25,672 nt of DNA from Aurantiochytrium sp. KH105 (GCA_003116975.1 BGKB01000315.1:1-25672); one strand, 5' to 3'; positions 1 to 8,794 are shown, numbered from the stretch's first letter. Notes: generated from the sequence alone by a model not told the origin. A program made the numbers and translations.

Positions 1-24
1 CAACGAGCGTAGCAAGGAATTTTG

Positions 25-1131
25 ATGTTTGGCCGCAGAATAAACGGCGAGGCGAACGCACGGTCCGTCGCTGTCGTGCCGGCAAACGCTGACGATGACA
101 CCCACGCGTATGCGAGCGGGCCGCCCGTAGCCATTGTGCAGGGCAAATCGGATGATCTCGAATACAAGCGCCCAAGTTATCAACTCCGCTCCTTGTTTCT
201 CACAATCGGGACCCTCACAAGTGGCGTCGGGGCACTTGTTGACGTTCAGACAACTCCCGAAAGGCATTTCACAGAGAGTCTTTGGTTTCTCGCGGCGATG
301 ACTTCTGCCTCCCTCTACCTTGTTGAGGCTTTCATTTTACCTTGCTGCACAGACTCTGTGCTTCGTTCGCTCGTCAATCGGTTGCGCAGTGAGAATGCAT
401 TCGGCGAGCACGATTACTTTGTTCAATTGCGAAATACGAGGCCTCAACTTTGGATGTCAATCGAGTGTTATCATTACGAAAGGCGTACGCGAACCGTCGG
501 CACGGGAGAAAACCGGCGCACAGAAAGCTACAATGAAAAAGTTGTCACTTTCCGCAAAAAGGAGCAAAAGGTCTTTGGTAGCTGGCAGGACAAGAGCGGG
601 ACCGCACCTCAGCTAACCCACCTTGATCCAAGGCATTTTGGTATATTTGTTCACATTCGCAGCAGCGTGGAATATAATTCTCCTGAGACGGTGCAGGCGC
701 TCGAGCAGCAAGGAGAAAAGTTTAAGAGCGAGCATCGCAACCGAGATCGGCTTTTTGAATACAGGGAATGGTCGAGTCGGCCAGGCATGCGCAGAGTTCT
801 CATGCTCTTGGATAGAGATCGAACGCCCTGGTATGCTTCTTCGTTCTGGTACGTTGTGGCAACAGTTTTCCTTTGCTCTTGGCCATTCCGCATGGCCTTG
901 CGCTCAGGCGTAATGGAGACGACCTTTTACGTTATTTCGGAGCTCGATGTGGAATCAGGAGCATTCCCAGATATACCCGACGCTGCCGTAGCATTCGTCG
1001 ACAATGATTCAGTGGTCGAAGAAAATGTCTACGAGCCCCACCCTGGCACCAACGAGACCCCAGTCAACGTGTATACGACGCCAGTCCACGATGATGTAGC
1101 ACAGAAAAAAGCCGCGTATGACCGCGGTTGA
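25..1131 (+). CDS. TMEM151-like membrane protein, copy 1
   Basis: Predicted 368-residue integral membrane protein of the TMEM151 family, whose biochemical role is not established. Hydrophobic segments lie near residues 55-74 and 85-106, with a third near 271-295. The strongest family marks are WMSIECYHYERRTR (about 143-156), the following region with VVTFRKKEQ, and TPWYASSFWY leading into a last membrane segment ending CSWPFRM. Animal TMEM151 proteins show the same order: CYHY-RRTR, then PPWYA, then SWP. An in-frame stop at 10-12 makes the ATG at 25 the first possible start, although its -3 base is T. The C-terminal 60 residues are acidic and look disordered. A related gene lies 1.8 kb downstream on the same strand. 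The family call is firm; the function is unknown. Confidence 0.85.
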   Translation: MFGRRINGEANARSVAVVPANADDDTHAYASGPPVAIVQGKSDDLEYKRPSYQLRSLFLTIGTLTSGVGALVDVQTTPERHFTESLWFLAAMTSASLYLVEAFILPCCTDSVLRSLVNRLRSENAFGEHDYFVQLRNTRPQLWMSIECYHYERRTRTVGTGENRRTESYNEKVVTFRKKEQKVFGSWQDKSGTAPQLTHLDPRHFGIFVHIRSSVEYNSPETVQALEQQGEKFKSEHRNRDRLFEYREWSSRPGMRRVLMLLDRDRTPWYASSFWYVVATVFLCSWPFRMALRSGVMETTFYVISELDVESGAFPDIPDAAVAFVDNDSVVEENVYEPHPGTNETPVNVYTTPVHDDVAQKKAAYDRG

Positions 1132-1162
1132 CCCAGCTGGAAAGCCACTGCACATTAAAATC

Positions 1163-1621
1163 GTGTGAGAAAATAGAGTCGTAAAAGAGCATACCTGCAT
1201 ACCTATACACACGTTCCAGCGATGTCGCGAAGTGTTCCGCAGGACAGCCTGTCTCCGCAGGCAGCGTCGCCTAAGTGGGCTGCGGCGCCGCGCCGCGACT
1301 CTCGCAGTCCTGGCTAGGTAAAACGGAAGCTGCTCCTGCTCCTCGGGCCGGGAGTCATTCTCTCGCGTATCCTTAAAACCTCTACAAGAACGATGTGCGG
1401 AGCGCGTGAGACAAGAGGCCACTGGCAGCGCACGGAAGTGGTTGGAAAAATCCTCTGTCGCCGTTCCCTGCGCGCTTTTGCAAAAGACAAATAAGATGAT
1501 GATGGCGATGATGAAGACGGGCGCCACAAACACTTCATCATGCCAATTGACAACAAATACTGTTGTCTCCCCCGATTCATCTCCCTTACCTTACTGTTTG
1601 TTTCGAATTTCCACACTCTAA
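1163..1621 (-). repeat. LTR-like terminal repeat, left copy
   Basis: About 455 bases that recur in inverted orientation at 25143-25557, with scattered substitutions and several small indels. On the minus strand the repeat opens TTAGAGTGTGGAAATTCG and closes TTTTCTCACAC, so the ends contain TGTGG and CACA, as in LTRs that start TG and end CA. It starts about 30 bases past the TMEM151 stop and overlaps the last 12 codons of the decayed coiled-coil gene. Both copies share TTAGAG ahead of TGTGG, so the exact boundary is uncertain. A MITE-like element with weak inverted ends (GTGTG/CACAC) is the alternative. No convincing target-site duplication was found. Confidence 0.75.
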
Positions 1622-2300
1622 TAATGGGAAAGTCCAAGGCAGCTCTCGACTCCTCATCATCCCCTCCAGGGCACTCACGGAGACCGCCGGCTCGCTCTCC
1701 GCGGAGCCGGTAGACTCTTGGCGGGGTCTGGTCCCTCCAGCCGCGATTCGGACCAATTTCGCCTCAATCTCTTCGAGTCGCTTCTTCATTTCTTCGCACT
1801 CCTTTTAAAGCGGGGCCGCCTCGGAATTCTTCTCTTGAAGAGTCATGCTCTTGTCTTTATCGATGAGCCTTATCCCTCGCTCAACCCGTGTTTTCTCACG
1901 ATCTAATTGCCGCCGTTCTGCATCCAATGCATCTCGTTGAATGTGAAGATTTTCTGCCCTTGAAGCGCGATTTTCCGCCCTTGAAGCGCGGTTCTCCGCC
2001 GCAGTGAGCAAACGCTGCAAAACTTCGTTTGCCTCGTCGCGAGCCGCGACCTGGCGTCTTAACGCAGCGACGCTTGTCCTCGTGAAATGGGCCACCACGC
2101 GCGCATTGAGGCTCCGACCAACTTGCTCGTCCGCCAGCAGGAGTTCATTTCTAAAAATGATCAGCAAGTCTTATCACAGCCTCCTCGTTGAAATACTGCA
2201 CATTGCTTGGCAGAAGGCTCAGGTCCGCGTTGGGCCACTCGGTGAATTCGCTCTCGAGCGGCAAGCGCGAGGAGCCGAGCCCGGGCGTCGGCGTGGCCAT
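1586..2300 (-). pseudogene. decayed coiled-coil gene of a mobile element (gag-like position)
   Basis: The frame opens at the ATG at 2300 (MATPTPGLGSS) and runs to a TAG right after a T5 run (A5 at 2153-2157 on the plus strand). Dropping one T there continues the same style of protein in the next frame, through a long charged coiled coil with the heptad-like RASRAEN repeat, encoded by a 21-base direct repeat near 1955-2000. A TAA at 1805-1807 interrupts it, and the same frame then resumes with KECEEMKKRLEEIEAKL. The last residues are read out of the terminal repeat, so the original C terminus is lost. No protein family is recognised. The position between leader and LTR-like repeat suggests a gag or first-ORF role; that is inference. 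One or both lesions could be sequencing errors. Confidence 0.55.
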
Positions 2301-2487
2301 CTTTCCGTGCTCTCTTACCCTCCTCGGGCGGGCGCAGACAGGCGCGCGAGCAAGCAAGCAGGCGCGCGAGCGAGCAAGCAAGCTGGCAAGCGAGCGTGCA
2401 AGCAAGCTGGCAAGCGGGCGAAGCTTGCTTCGCGGGCGTCTGAGAATTGCACGCGCTCACGTGAGCGAGGGCATTGACGCTTGAGAG
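2301..2487 (-). other. low-complexity leader of the coiled-coil gene
   Basis: The minus strand carries degenerate runs of the GCTTGC/GCTCGC type (about 2335-2430) upstream of the ATG at 2300. The short frames across it are repeats of Ala, Cys, Leu and Arg codons and are not credible proteins. It most likely represents the untranslated leader of the element gene. Confidence 0.4.
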
Positions 2488-2593
2488 TGGAGAGAACGAG
2501 ACCACAAAAATAAAAATTTGAATAACATTTTGCAGCGAGGTGTTCGTTAAGATTCGCACCACACAGCTTTATCTACTGTCAGCACACACCATA
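2488..2593 (-). repeat. element leader repeat, left copy
   Basis: This 106-base segment is repeated in inverted orientation at 25568-25672 with only a few mismatches. On the minus strand it begins TATGGTGTGTGCT, contains GCTGTGTGGTGCGAATC and ends with a GGTCTCGTTCTCTCC block. In the right copy this block lies 10 bases after the LTR-like repeat, so it reads as the 5' leader of the element. In this copy nothing resembling the LTR-like repeat precedes it, so the upstream terminal repeat has been lost. Confidence 0.75.
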
Positions 2594-2915
2594 GGTCTCG
2601 ACGATGATCTTAAAAAGCGCGACGCACGGACTCGGCCTCTGCCGGCTGCTGCCTCTGCTTCAAGATTCACAGCCAGCAAACATGGAACTGGGGTCGCGGG
2701 CCGGTCCCGCACCATTTTCCAGCCAGGGGTGAGCGTTTTTTCAGGCCTAACACTCGCCTAACACTGTAAATCACAGTGCTCCTCGACGTCATCATCCTCC
2801 CGAAGTGCGCCGCACAACAGGAGAGAATCTCGAGCGAACGAGCCCACGTGCAAGGCCGACGCGAGCTACGTTGGCCCGCGCTGGCGTCAGTTCCCAAATA
2901 TCAAAGAGGTCGGGC
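2594..2915. other. spacer before TMEM151-like copy 2
   Basis: About 320 bases between the leader repeat and the second TMEM151-like gene. A T6 run followed by CAGGCCTAACACTCGCCTAACACTG sits near 2740-2765 and contains the direct repeat GCCTAACACT. No credible gene is present. It presumably holds the promoter and 5' UTR of the downstream gene. Confidence 0.4.
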
Positions 2916-3839
2916 ATGGACGAAGCTGCTGTCGCGCCTTCCCAAGGGCAAACGCAACGGCGAGGGGACTCACACGATGGCGATGACCTGGAGGAGGGCG
3001 GCAGGGCAGTGTCAGCGCACAAGCTCGAAAGACTGAGACCTCCTCTCGCGACACTCGCGCTGACGCTCGGAACCTTGGCGAGTGGACTTTACCTCCTGGT
3101 GACCAAGGCTTTTATCAGGACCGAAAGTAGTGCTGACGTTGAGTTCTTGAGTGCAGAATTCATCTTGTTCATCGTGTGCGCAGGACTGTACTTGCTCGAG
3201 TCCCTCGTCATGGGCTTTAAAGACCCCGTCCTCTCGGCATTCTTCAAGCATAGCAGCATAGCGGACGATTCCGAGGCTGAAGATCCGGCGTTTGCAAGTC
3301 AGCGTCGAAAACGCGTAGAGTTCTGGATGTACATTGAATGCCACCGCTTTGAGAGATATCAGATTGATGGCGGCGAGTATCGGAAGCAAGTGGTGAGCTT
3401 TCGAAAAAAGCAAGAGAAAAACGTTGGAGACGTGCAAGACCTCTCTTTACCAGCACCTAGACTGGGAGACCTTCCGCCAGGCTATCTTGGCATGATTGTT
3501 CATGTCAAATCTGTCATTCGTTTTGCTTCGCAAGAGGTCGAGGAAAGACTCGCACAGCAAAAGCTCGATTTCATCGAAGAGTATGCGGCCAACGGTAGCG
3601 ACTACGAGTACCTCGAGTGGACCATTCAGCCGAAAGATGCAGCGGTCACCCTCATTGATCAGAGCAAGAAACCCTGGTACGCGACTTTTCCAGTGTATCT
3701 CATTGCCACCTTGTGTCTGTGTTCGTGGCTCTATCGTCTTTTCTTTCGTCGCAAATTTTTGCAGACTAAATACGAGATCGTCACGCTCATCTCGTATCAT
3801 TCGGGAGATCCAGAGCGCCCAGCTTCGCTTTGTAGGTAA
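2916..3839 (+). CDS. TMEM151-like membrane protein, copy 2
   Basis: Predicted 307-residue membrane protein, a diverged paralogue of the gene at 25-1131. Shared landmarks in the same order are LTLGTLASG in the first membrane segment (43-63), a second segment (80-100), WMYIECHRFERY (137-148), QVVSFRKKQEK, and PWYATF leading into a third segment with CLCSWLYRLFF (about 255-277). The open frame extends upstream to a GTG at 2805, but the first ATG is at 2916 with G at -3. The N terminus is hydrophilic and acidic. It lacks the long acidic tail of copy 1. The spacing and common orientation suggest tandem duplication with later insertion of the element between the copies. Confidence 0.82.
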   Translation: MDEAAVAPSQGQTQRRGDSHDGDDLEEGGRAVSAHKLERLRPPLATLALTLGTLASGLYLLVTKAFIRTESSADVEFLSAEFILFIVCAGLYLLESLVMGFKDPVLSAFFKHSSIADDSEAEDPAFASQRRKRVEFWMYIECHRFERYQIDGGEYRKQVVSFRKKQEKNVGDVQDLSLPAPRLGDLPPGYLGMIVHVKSVIRFASQEVEERLAQQKLDFIEEYAANGSDYEYLEWTIQPKDAAVTLIDQSKKPWYATFPVYLIATLCLCSWLYRLFFRRKFLQTKYEIVTLISYHSGDPERPASLCR

Positions 3840-4046
3840 TACACATGCAGTGTGTAGGCGAAATTGGTCTCGCATTTTTTTTAGTTTGTGCGTGTCAGAA
3901 TAATGTTTGAAAAGGCAACTTTGGCTTTGCGATGTCTTCAATGAGATAGTAAGATATTGAGGATTTAGTCGAAATAAAACTGATTTCGAGTGTTGAACGT
4001 CCGCAGAGGGGTGCGCGAGCATAGCAGCGATATGGTGTTCCTGTGC

Positions 4047-5147
4047 TTACTTTTCCAGAACAAATCTTTGCATGTAAATCTCACTACCGCCAAACCCATT
4101 TCCATACTGACGAGCGTAGCCAGGTTGCGCGGGTGCAGCAAGGCGTGCCGCCTCATCGAATGCGTCCGATTCCTTGGAAGTCAGCGGCTCGCTGTGCACA
4201 AACGCATCAAGGTTCGCCGTACAATGATGAATTTTACTGGCCCCAAAGATGATGCCGTCAGGCGCAGACAGGTACGAGCTATGGCGCAGCCAGGCAAACG
4301 CCTTGTTCACCATGTTGTCCTTGCCGCAAGTGTCAATGAGGAGCTGGCAAGCTTTCATCATCTCCTCGTGGGCGTATCGGCTGCGATACGCGCTTGAAGC
4401 TTTTCCTTTGAAACTGTGCTCCACAGATGCAGGAACAAGGTCAAATTTGGAGGAAAACCGACCATCCTCGGCCTCCAAAATGTCCTCCAGTTTGGTGTAT
4501 CGACCTGTGAGAAGTCCGCCGCCGAGCGGATTATACACGTAGACGCGCATACCGAGCGTGCGAACAGCAGGAAAGAGCTCCGAGTTGAACCCGCGCGCCA
4601 GCGCGTTGAACACGCCTTGGTACACGGTGGGCACAACCCAGCCGTGCTTTTCGCAGAGGGCGTGACAGCGTACGACGTCCCATGCGGCATAGTTCGAGAG
4701 TCCGAGCTCCTTGAACTTGCCTTCTTTGTAGAGCTCGTTGCAGGCGCCAAAGGTCTCTTCGGGGTCCACGTTGATTTCTGGCATGTGCAGATAGAAGACG
4801 TCGACAGAGTCCATCTGCAGTGCCTCCAAGCTTGCTTCGAGCTGCTTGCGGACATTATCGGCCGTTAGAGGCGAGACCTGCGGCGCGGCCTTGGTGTGGA
4901 TCTTGATGTCTTTGCCAGACCACGGCTGGCCTTCCTGCTTGAGGAGGCGCCCGATAAGCTCTTCGGTCTGGCCCAGCTGATACACCCTGGCAGTATCAAT
5001 GATGGCCTCGCAGCCCATTTTCTCGCACGCCTCGACCAGAGCTGCGATCATTTTCCCGGCCTCGGGCTCGCGCACCTGGGCCTCGGGGCCCCAGTTCATT
5101 GTGCCTAGAACCGGCCCCGCAGGTTGGCGTCCATCCCACGCGCTCAT
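4047..5147 (-). CDS. aldo-keto reductase, AKR7 (aflatoxin aldehyde reductase) type
   Basis: A 366-residue NADPH-dependent aldo-keto reductase. Members of this group reduce reactive aldehydes and dialdehydes, usually in the cytosol. The start LGTMNWG resembles the AKR7 opening LGTMEMG. The catalytic tetrad is complete: D51 and Y56 in DTARVY, K86 in IHTKAAP and H121 in FYLHMP. Further AKR7-type marks are LGLSNYAAWDV, YQGVFNALAR and YNPLGGGLLTGRY. The length matches the family. The ATG at 5147 follows a run of AAG codons with A at -3, and an in-frame stop lies about 110 bases upstream without another start. It converges on the second TMEM151-like gene. The exact substrate cannot be deduced. Confidence 0.92.
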   Translation of the reverse strand: MSAWDGRQPAGPVLGTMNWGPEAQVREPEAGKMIAALVEACEKMGCEAIIDTARVYQLGQTEELIGRLLKQEGQPWSGKDIKIHTKAAPQVSPLTADNVRKQLEASLEALQMDSVDVFYLHMPEINVDPEETFGACNELYKEGKFKELGLSNYAAWDVVRCHALCEKHGWVVPTVYQGVFNALARGFNSELFPAVRTLGMRVYVYNPLGGGLLTGRYTKLEDILEAEDGRFSSKFDLVPASVEHSFKGKASSAYRSRYAHEEMMKACQLLIDTCGKDNMVNKAFAWLRHSSYLSAPDGIIFGASKIHHCTANLDAFVHSEPLTSKESDAFDEAARLAAPAQPGYARQYGNGFGGSEIYMQRFVLEK

Positions 5148-6406
5148 CTTCTTCTTCTTCTTGCTCTTGTTGGCTTCGACTCGGCTTCCTTGGGCTCGGC
5201 TTGCTTGGCGGTGCTTGCGGCGACTTCGGGTTTTGCTCGGCCAGGCAGTCCGCGTTCAAGGTCTGCCGCCGCCGCCGCTGCTGTCGCTGCTGCTGTTGCT
5301 TTCGTCGCCGCTCCGACTGCCGAGGCGGAATCGGATGGAACTCTGGTCCGGGTCTCGCTCGCTGTCGTGCAAGCGAACAGTTCTGTCGTGACCCGACTCG
5401 GACCGAGCCACGCACGACCTGGGCAAGCAACTCGTTCGCCGCTGGACGACGTGCCGCGACCCGCGAACTTGGCGCGGCGCCGGAGCGGCGCGGCGCCGCA
5501 GACAGGACAGAGCGGCCGCACGACGTTCTGCTCGTCGTGCATCGCGGGCTCGCTTTAGCCCGCGAAAGGTGACCTGACAATGCTATACGTATACAGGGAA
5601 GGCAACTTCCTCTCGGGCAATCTCGCGCATGCCGTGCATACTTCCGAGGCCGGCAAAACGAGGCAAATGTGCCTCGAGCAGTCATCGACGTGAACATCAA
5701 ATCTATCTACTAGCTGTAGCTGCAGCTGCAGGTCCAAGGCGTGCATTCTCGGAACTAACTTGACTGTAAAGAAGGTGTCGATTTTCATGCACGAAGTCGG
5801 CGAAACGAAGATAAAGCTCGCTGTGCGTGCAAGGGTGCACGTTGTGGTCGTAGTATAGATTACGGAAGACAGCTGACTATGTCGTACAAGACAAGTGTCC
5901 CGCGTACAGCTGTCGTTCCTTGTAGGAAGCTTGCCAAAAAAGATCTGAATCGTTGGTGCATTGCAAGGTTCCAGCATGACACTGGTATACTAGTGATGCA
6001 CGATTCAAGCCGACCTGCTGCCGTGACGCAGCCAAAATATTCGCAAATGGCCGCGACCGCGTTTTGACGGGCACGAGAGCCACACCACCGACATCACAGC
6101 GAAAACAAGAGCGTTCACATCGAATAGAGGAATCTTGCTCGTATGCTTGACGCGCCTCGGCCACCGAACAAACACTCACCATGCCATGTCACCCAGGTTG
6201 CTTCTATGCTCGTTCACAACTGCTGGCGTCCTGCGGCCGTCGTTTTCCCTGCCAGGCGGCTTGTATTTCTAAAGTGCCTTTCTGCACGATCTCTTGCACG
6301 GTCGCGTCGTCCATCCGCTATTGAGGGTCATTCGTTTTTTCCCGGACCAGCTGAGCCGGAGGGACGAGCCAACATGGAACGTTAAACTTCAACGCGGGTC
6401 AACCAA

Positions 6407-6625
6407 ATGGCTTGCTGGTGCAACAAGAGTGAGAAATCGTGCATGCGCGATCAATGCCCAAATCAACCTTGTAGTAAATGTGTCAACGACCTTTTGCAGC
6501 GACTTGTTCGCCCGGCGCGTCTCCAGCATGGCGCATGGTCCCATCCGGCGGGAACGTCTCCAGTCGCACCGCGGCCAACGCTTCCCGATTGCTCTCCGAT
6601 CGAGCTTCTTGATCGCGCTTCTTGA
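6407..6625 (+). CDS. possible small Cys-rich ORF, doubtful
   Basis: A 72-codon frame with an ATG start. The first 25 residues hold six cysteines in the spacing C-x-C-x6-C-x4-C-x4-C-x2-C (MACWCNKSEK, then CMRDQCPNQPCSKC), which could bind metal. The remainder is basic, without recognisable features, and the stop lies inside a tandem 13-base repeat. No family was recognised. It may be a chance frame. Confidence 0.15.
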   Translation: MACWCNKSEKSCMRDQCPNQPCSKCVNDLLQRLVRPARLQHGAWSHPAGTSPVAPRPTLPDCSPIELLDRAS

Positions 6626-6642
6626 TCGCGCTTCTTGATCGC
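6604..6642. repeat. three perfect 13-base tandem units
   Basis: The unit GCTTCTTGATCGC occurs three times without a mismatch. It overlaps the stop of the doubtful cysteine-rich frame and lies about 320 bases before the next gene. Confidence 0.9.
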
Positions 6643-6782
6643 TTTCAAGCCGCGCTCACGCCGCTCACGCAGCCCACACCAGAAACCGCTGTCAAAGGTG
6701 GCGTGACTTGGTGTGACCTGAACGCGACCACGCAATCGTACTGCATCCCTTAAATTCTAATCCACCTAGTATACTCACGTAA

Positions 6783-6796
6783 TAGGCCTAGGCCTA
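6783..6796. promoter_or_regulatory. overlapping pair of TAGGCCTA palindromes
   Basis: TAGGCCTAGGCCTA contains two overlapping copies of an eight-base palindrome that occurs five times in the window, always outside genes. It lies about 165 bases upstream of the orphan gene start at 6960. A regulatory role is inferred only from its repetition and location. Confidence 0.35.
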
Positions 6797-6959
6797 ATTT
6801 CAGAGGAGTAGCCCTCACATCCAATCCGACCAGACTGTGCATGTTGGGCACATTTTCCATGCTACCGTGGATATGGGGTAAATGGAAGCACGTGGGCGAC
6901 AGACGTGCAACATTGGTCTGCTGACAAGCCTCGATAGCTGACACAGCCGCGCACTCGCC

Positions 6960-8546
6960 ATGCGCGCCATGCGCGCCATAATATCTCGCCATCACTTTAT
7001 CGACGCGTGGGGGGAACTGCGCATGGATGGGATACCGGAATCAATGCGCTCTCTTTATTTGATATTGAACGCGATCAAGAGTGTGGCCACGGACGCAAAC
7101 GCTCCCCAGACGATCTTCTCAGTCATGATCAAAATTCTACAACACCTTGACAGAGAGTACCCCGGTGTGTTTATTGGGAACGATTACCAAGATGACATTT
7201 GCAAACTTATGGAACTGGACCGGGCCAGTCTCGGCGGTGGAGATGATGTCATTCGAGATGAATGTGCCGCCTTCTACGAGGCTGAACTTGAAGACTTTAT
7301 TTCATTCGCAAGGAAGTGGAGCTCTGGTGCGAAGATAGAATTCGTCGTCAACGTCGCCAAATCCCCACATGTTCACTCGCTGATGGGATATTTAATTCGC
7401 GCAGTATTCTCAAAGATTGGCACAAACACACGGTTGGGGTGCTCCCGTGCCTCTTTATTCGTCAAAACGTTTTCAATTCATGGTAGTGCACCGCCAGCCT
7501 ACGCCGATGAAGCACTTCGCTATCTCCGCAAACATGCGGCGAGTACCTTTAAACTCTTCGGGACGTTGAAAGCTGCAATCAATTGCAGCATGATGGTCCG
7601 GATTAGGGACATCGACGAAAAGGTGCAGAGGGAGATTGCAGATTGTGTTACAGAGACATTGTGTTGTGCTCCGCGCAAATTTATTACTGTCCTAGAGATT
7701 GATTTCCCAGGTAGATTTGGAAGAACCATCCTCGCTGAGATGTGCATGGCCTCGAGATATCATTGGGTTGAAAAAATCTCGGTAGTGCACTGCTTGGATG
7801 CACAGGATATGCCCGCACTCGAGCCAGCAGTTGCACCGCGGCAGCACATTTTCTTTAGGGGTTACATGTTTCGTCTTTCCTTCACTGAACCGTCCACATT
7901 CTTCTGCAAAGCCGTAATGGACCTGTTTTCTCGATCGTGGCCCACATTTTCTGAGATCAGTGTCCATATCGGTGAGGAGAATTCGACCATGCATTTCACT
8001 GAGGAGCAGCAAAAAATGTTCCTCGCAGCGATCCATCAGAGTTTCGCCTTACGAAAAGTCATTGTTCCCAACGCCCATCTCGAATTTCAAGCGCGCTTAA
8101 ATCGTGCGCGCTTTGCAGCAATGGCATCGTATTATGCCGAATCTGAGTTCATGGCTGAGGAGATTCTTCACCTTCAAGACTGGTGCTACACGACGTGGCG
8201 TTGTACCAGGTCCTTTTCTCAGGTAGTACATACTGATCTGGACACCAAGTCGAAGCAGATCGTAATGGAGTGGACACGGCCCATTTCGGAGGACGCGCCA
8301 TGGGACGTTGCATTGCTGAACAAGCACAGGTGGCAATCGGGACTAAAAAATGCCTGTATAACGTACGGTGGGCTCGCCGTGGCGTACAGTTTGTGTATGA
8401 AGGAGGTTCCGAGCGAAATCATCGAAATGCTGCGTGACGAATTCAATGTCGTACTCGATGAACTCGTCGCGCATCGCTATTTTACGCTATGGCGGTCGGA
8501 CGCAATTGACTGGAAGAGTACGAGCTGTCCCAAGTTCGAAGCTTGA
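6960..8546 (+). CDS. orphan protein, 528 residues, weakly leucine-rich-repeat-like
   Basis: No family was recognised. The frame is long, starts ATGCGCGCCATGCGC with G at -3 (a second ATG follows three codons later, another at 7023) and has mixed amino-acid use throughout, so it is very likely coding. There is no signal peptide or membrane segment. The N-terminal 200 residues look helical. Two stretches alternate hydrophobic strands and helices in a way that recalls degenerate leucine-rich repeats: FITVLEIDFPGRFGRTIL (about 240-257), and EISVHIGEENS (near 332) followed by FLAAIHQSFALRKVIVPN (about 357-374) and ARLNRARF. The last 100 residues are rich in tryptophan and tyrosine. The fold suggestion is weak. 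It heads three co-oriented genes. Confidence 0.75.
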   Translation: MRAMRAIISRHHFIDAWGELRMDGIPESMRSLYLILNAIKSVATDANAPQTIFSVMIKILQHLDREYPGVFIGNDYQDDICKLMELDRASLGGGDDVIRDECAAFYEAELEDFISFARKWSSGAKIEFVVNVAKSPHVHSLMGYLIRAVFSKIGTNTRLGCSRASLFVKTFSIHGSAPPAYADEALRYLRKHAASTFKLFGTLKAAINCSMMVRIRDIDEKVQREIADCVTETLCCAPRKFITVLEIDFPGRFGRTILAEMCMASRYHWVEKISVVHCLDAQDMPALEPAVAPRQHIFFRGYMFRLSFTEPSTFFCKAVMDLFSRSWPTFSEISVHIGEENSTMHFTEEQQKMFLAAIHQSFALRKVIVPNAHLEFQARLNRARFAAMASYYAESEFMAEEILHLQDWCYTTWRCTRSFSQVVHTDLDTKSKQIVMEWTRPISEDAPWDVALLNKHRWQSGLKNACITYGGLAVAYSLCMKEVPSEIIEMLRDEFNVVLDELVAHRYFTLWRSDAIDWKSTSCPKFEA

Positions 8547-8589
8547 TGTACATTCTGGAATGCGTTCGGTAGGTAATGGGATGAGCTGG

Positions 8590-8730
8590 TACCGGGATAA
8601 ATCCAGCATAACCTAGGTTTTGAGTACCGGGACAACGTGGTGCTTACACACCCGTTTCAGTCCCATGTGAGCTGATCTTGTTTGCAATGGTACCAGGACA
8701 AGACGTGAGAGGCTCCTGATGTCGGGACAA
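8590..8730. repeat. four copies of a TACCGGGACAA-like motif
   Basis: Near-identical 11-base motifs start at 8590 (TACCGGGATAA), 8625 (TACCGGGACAA), 8691 (TACCAGGACAA) and 8720 (TGTCGGGACAA), all in the same orientation and irregularly spaced. They lie 45 to 185 bases after the orphan gene stop, in its probable 3' UTR. Confidence 0.5.
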
Positions 8731-8794
8731 GGATGAGTTCGAGTTGACGTTAAGTTCAAACGCTTCTCGCAACGGGTACACCATCGTCCAGCTC

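Larger units (their letters stand above)
5148..6959. other. gene-poor region
   Basis: About 1.8 kb with no strongly supported gene. The first 430 bases are GC-rich and hold GCGGCGCCGCGCC-type palindromes (about 5470-5510) and an alanine- and arginine-rich frame on the minus strand, more likely promoter and 5' UTR of the reductase than protein. Later parts are of mixed composition with short frames only, including a small cysteine-rich frame at 6407-6625, a three-unit 13-base repeat and two overlapping TAGGCCTA palindromes. Confidence 0.5.

Noticed and set aside
1009..1637. Minus-strand frames of 174 and 107 codons across the left terminal repeat
   Set aside because: The right copy of the repeat carries indels that destroy the frames, and the first runs into the antisense of the TMEM151-like gene.
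5460..5515. GCGGCGCCGCGCC palindromes near the reductase, similar to a block inside the terminal repeat
   Set aside because: Similarity is limited to GC-only words and does not extend into flanking sequence, so it does not support another element copy.
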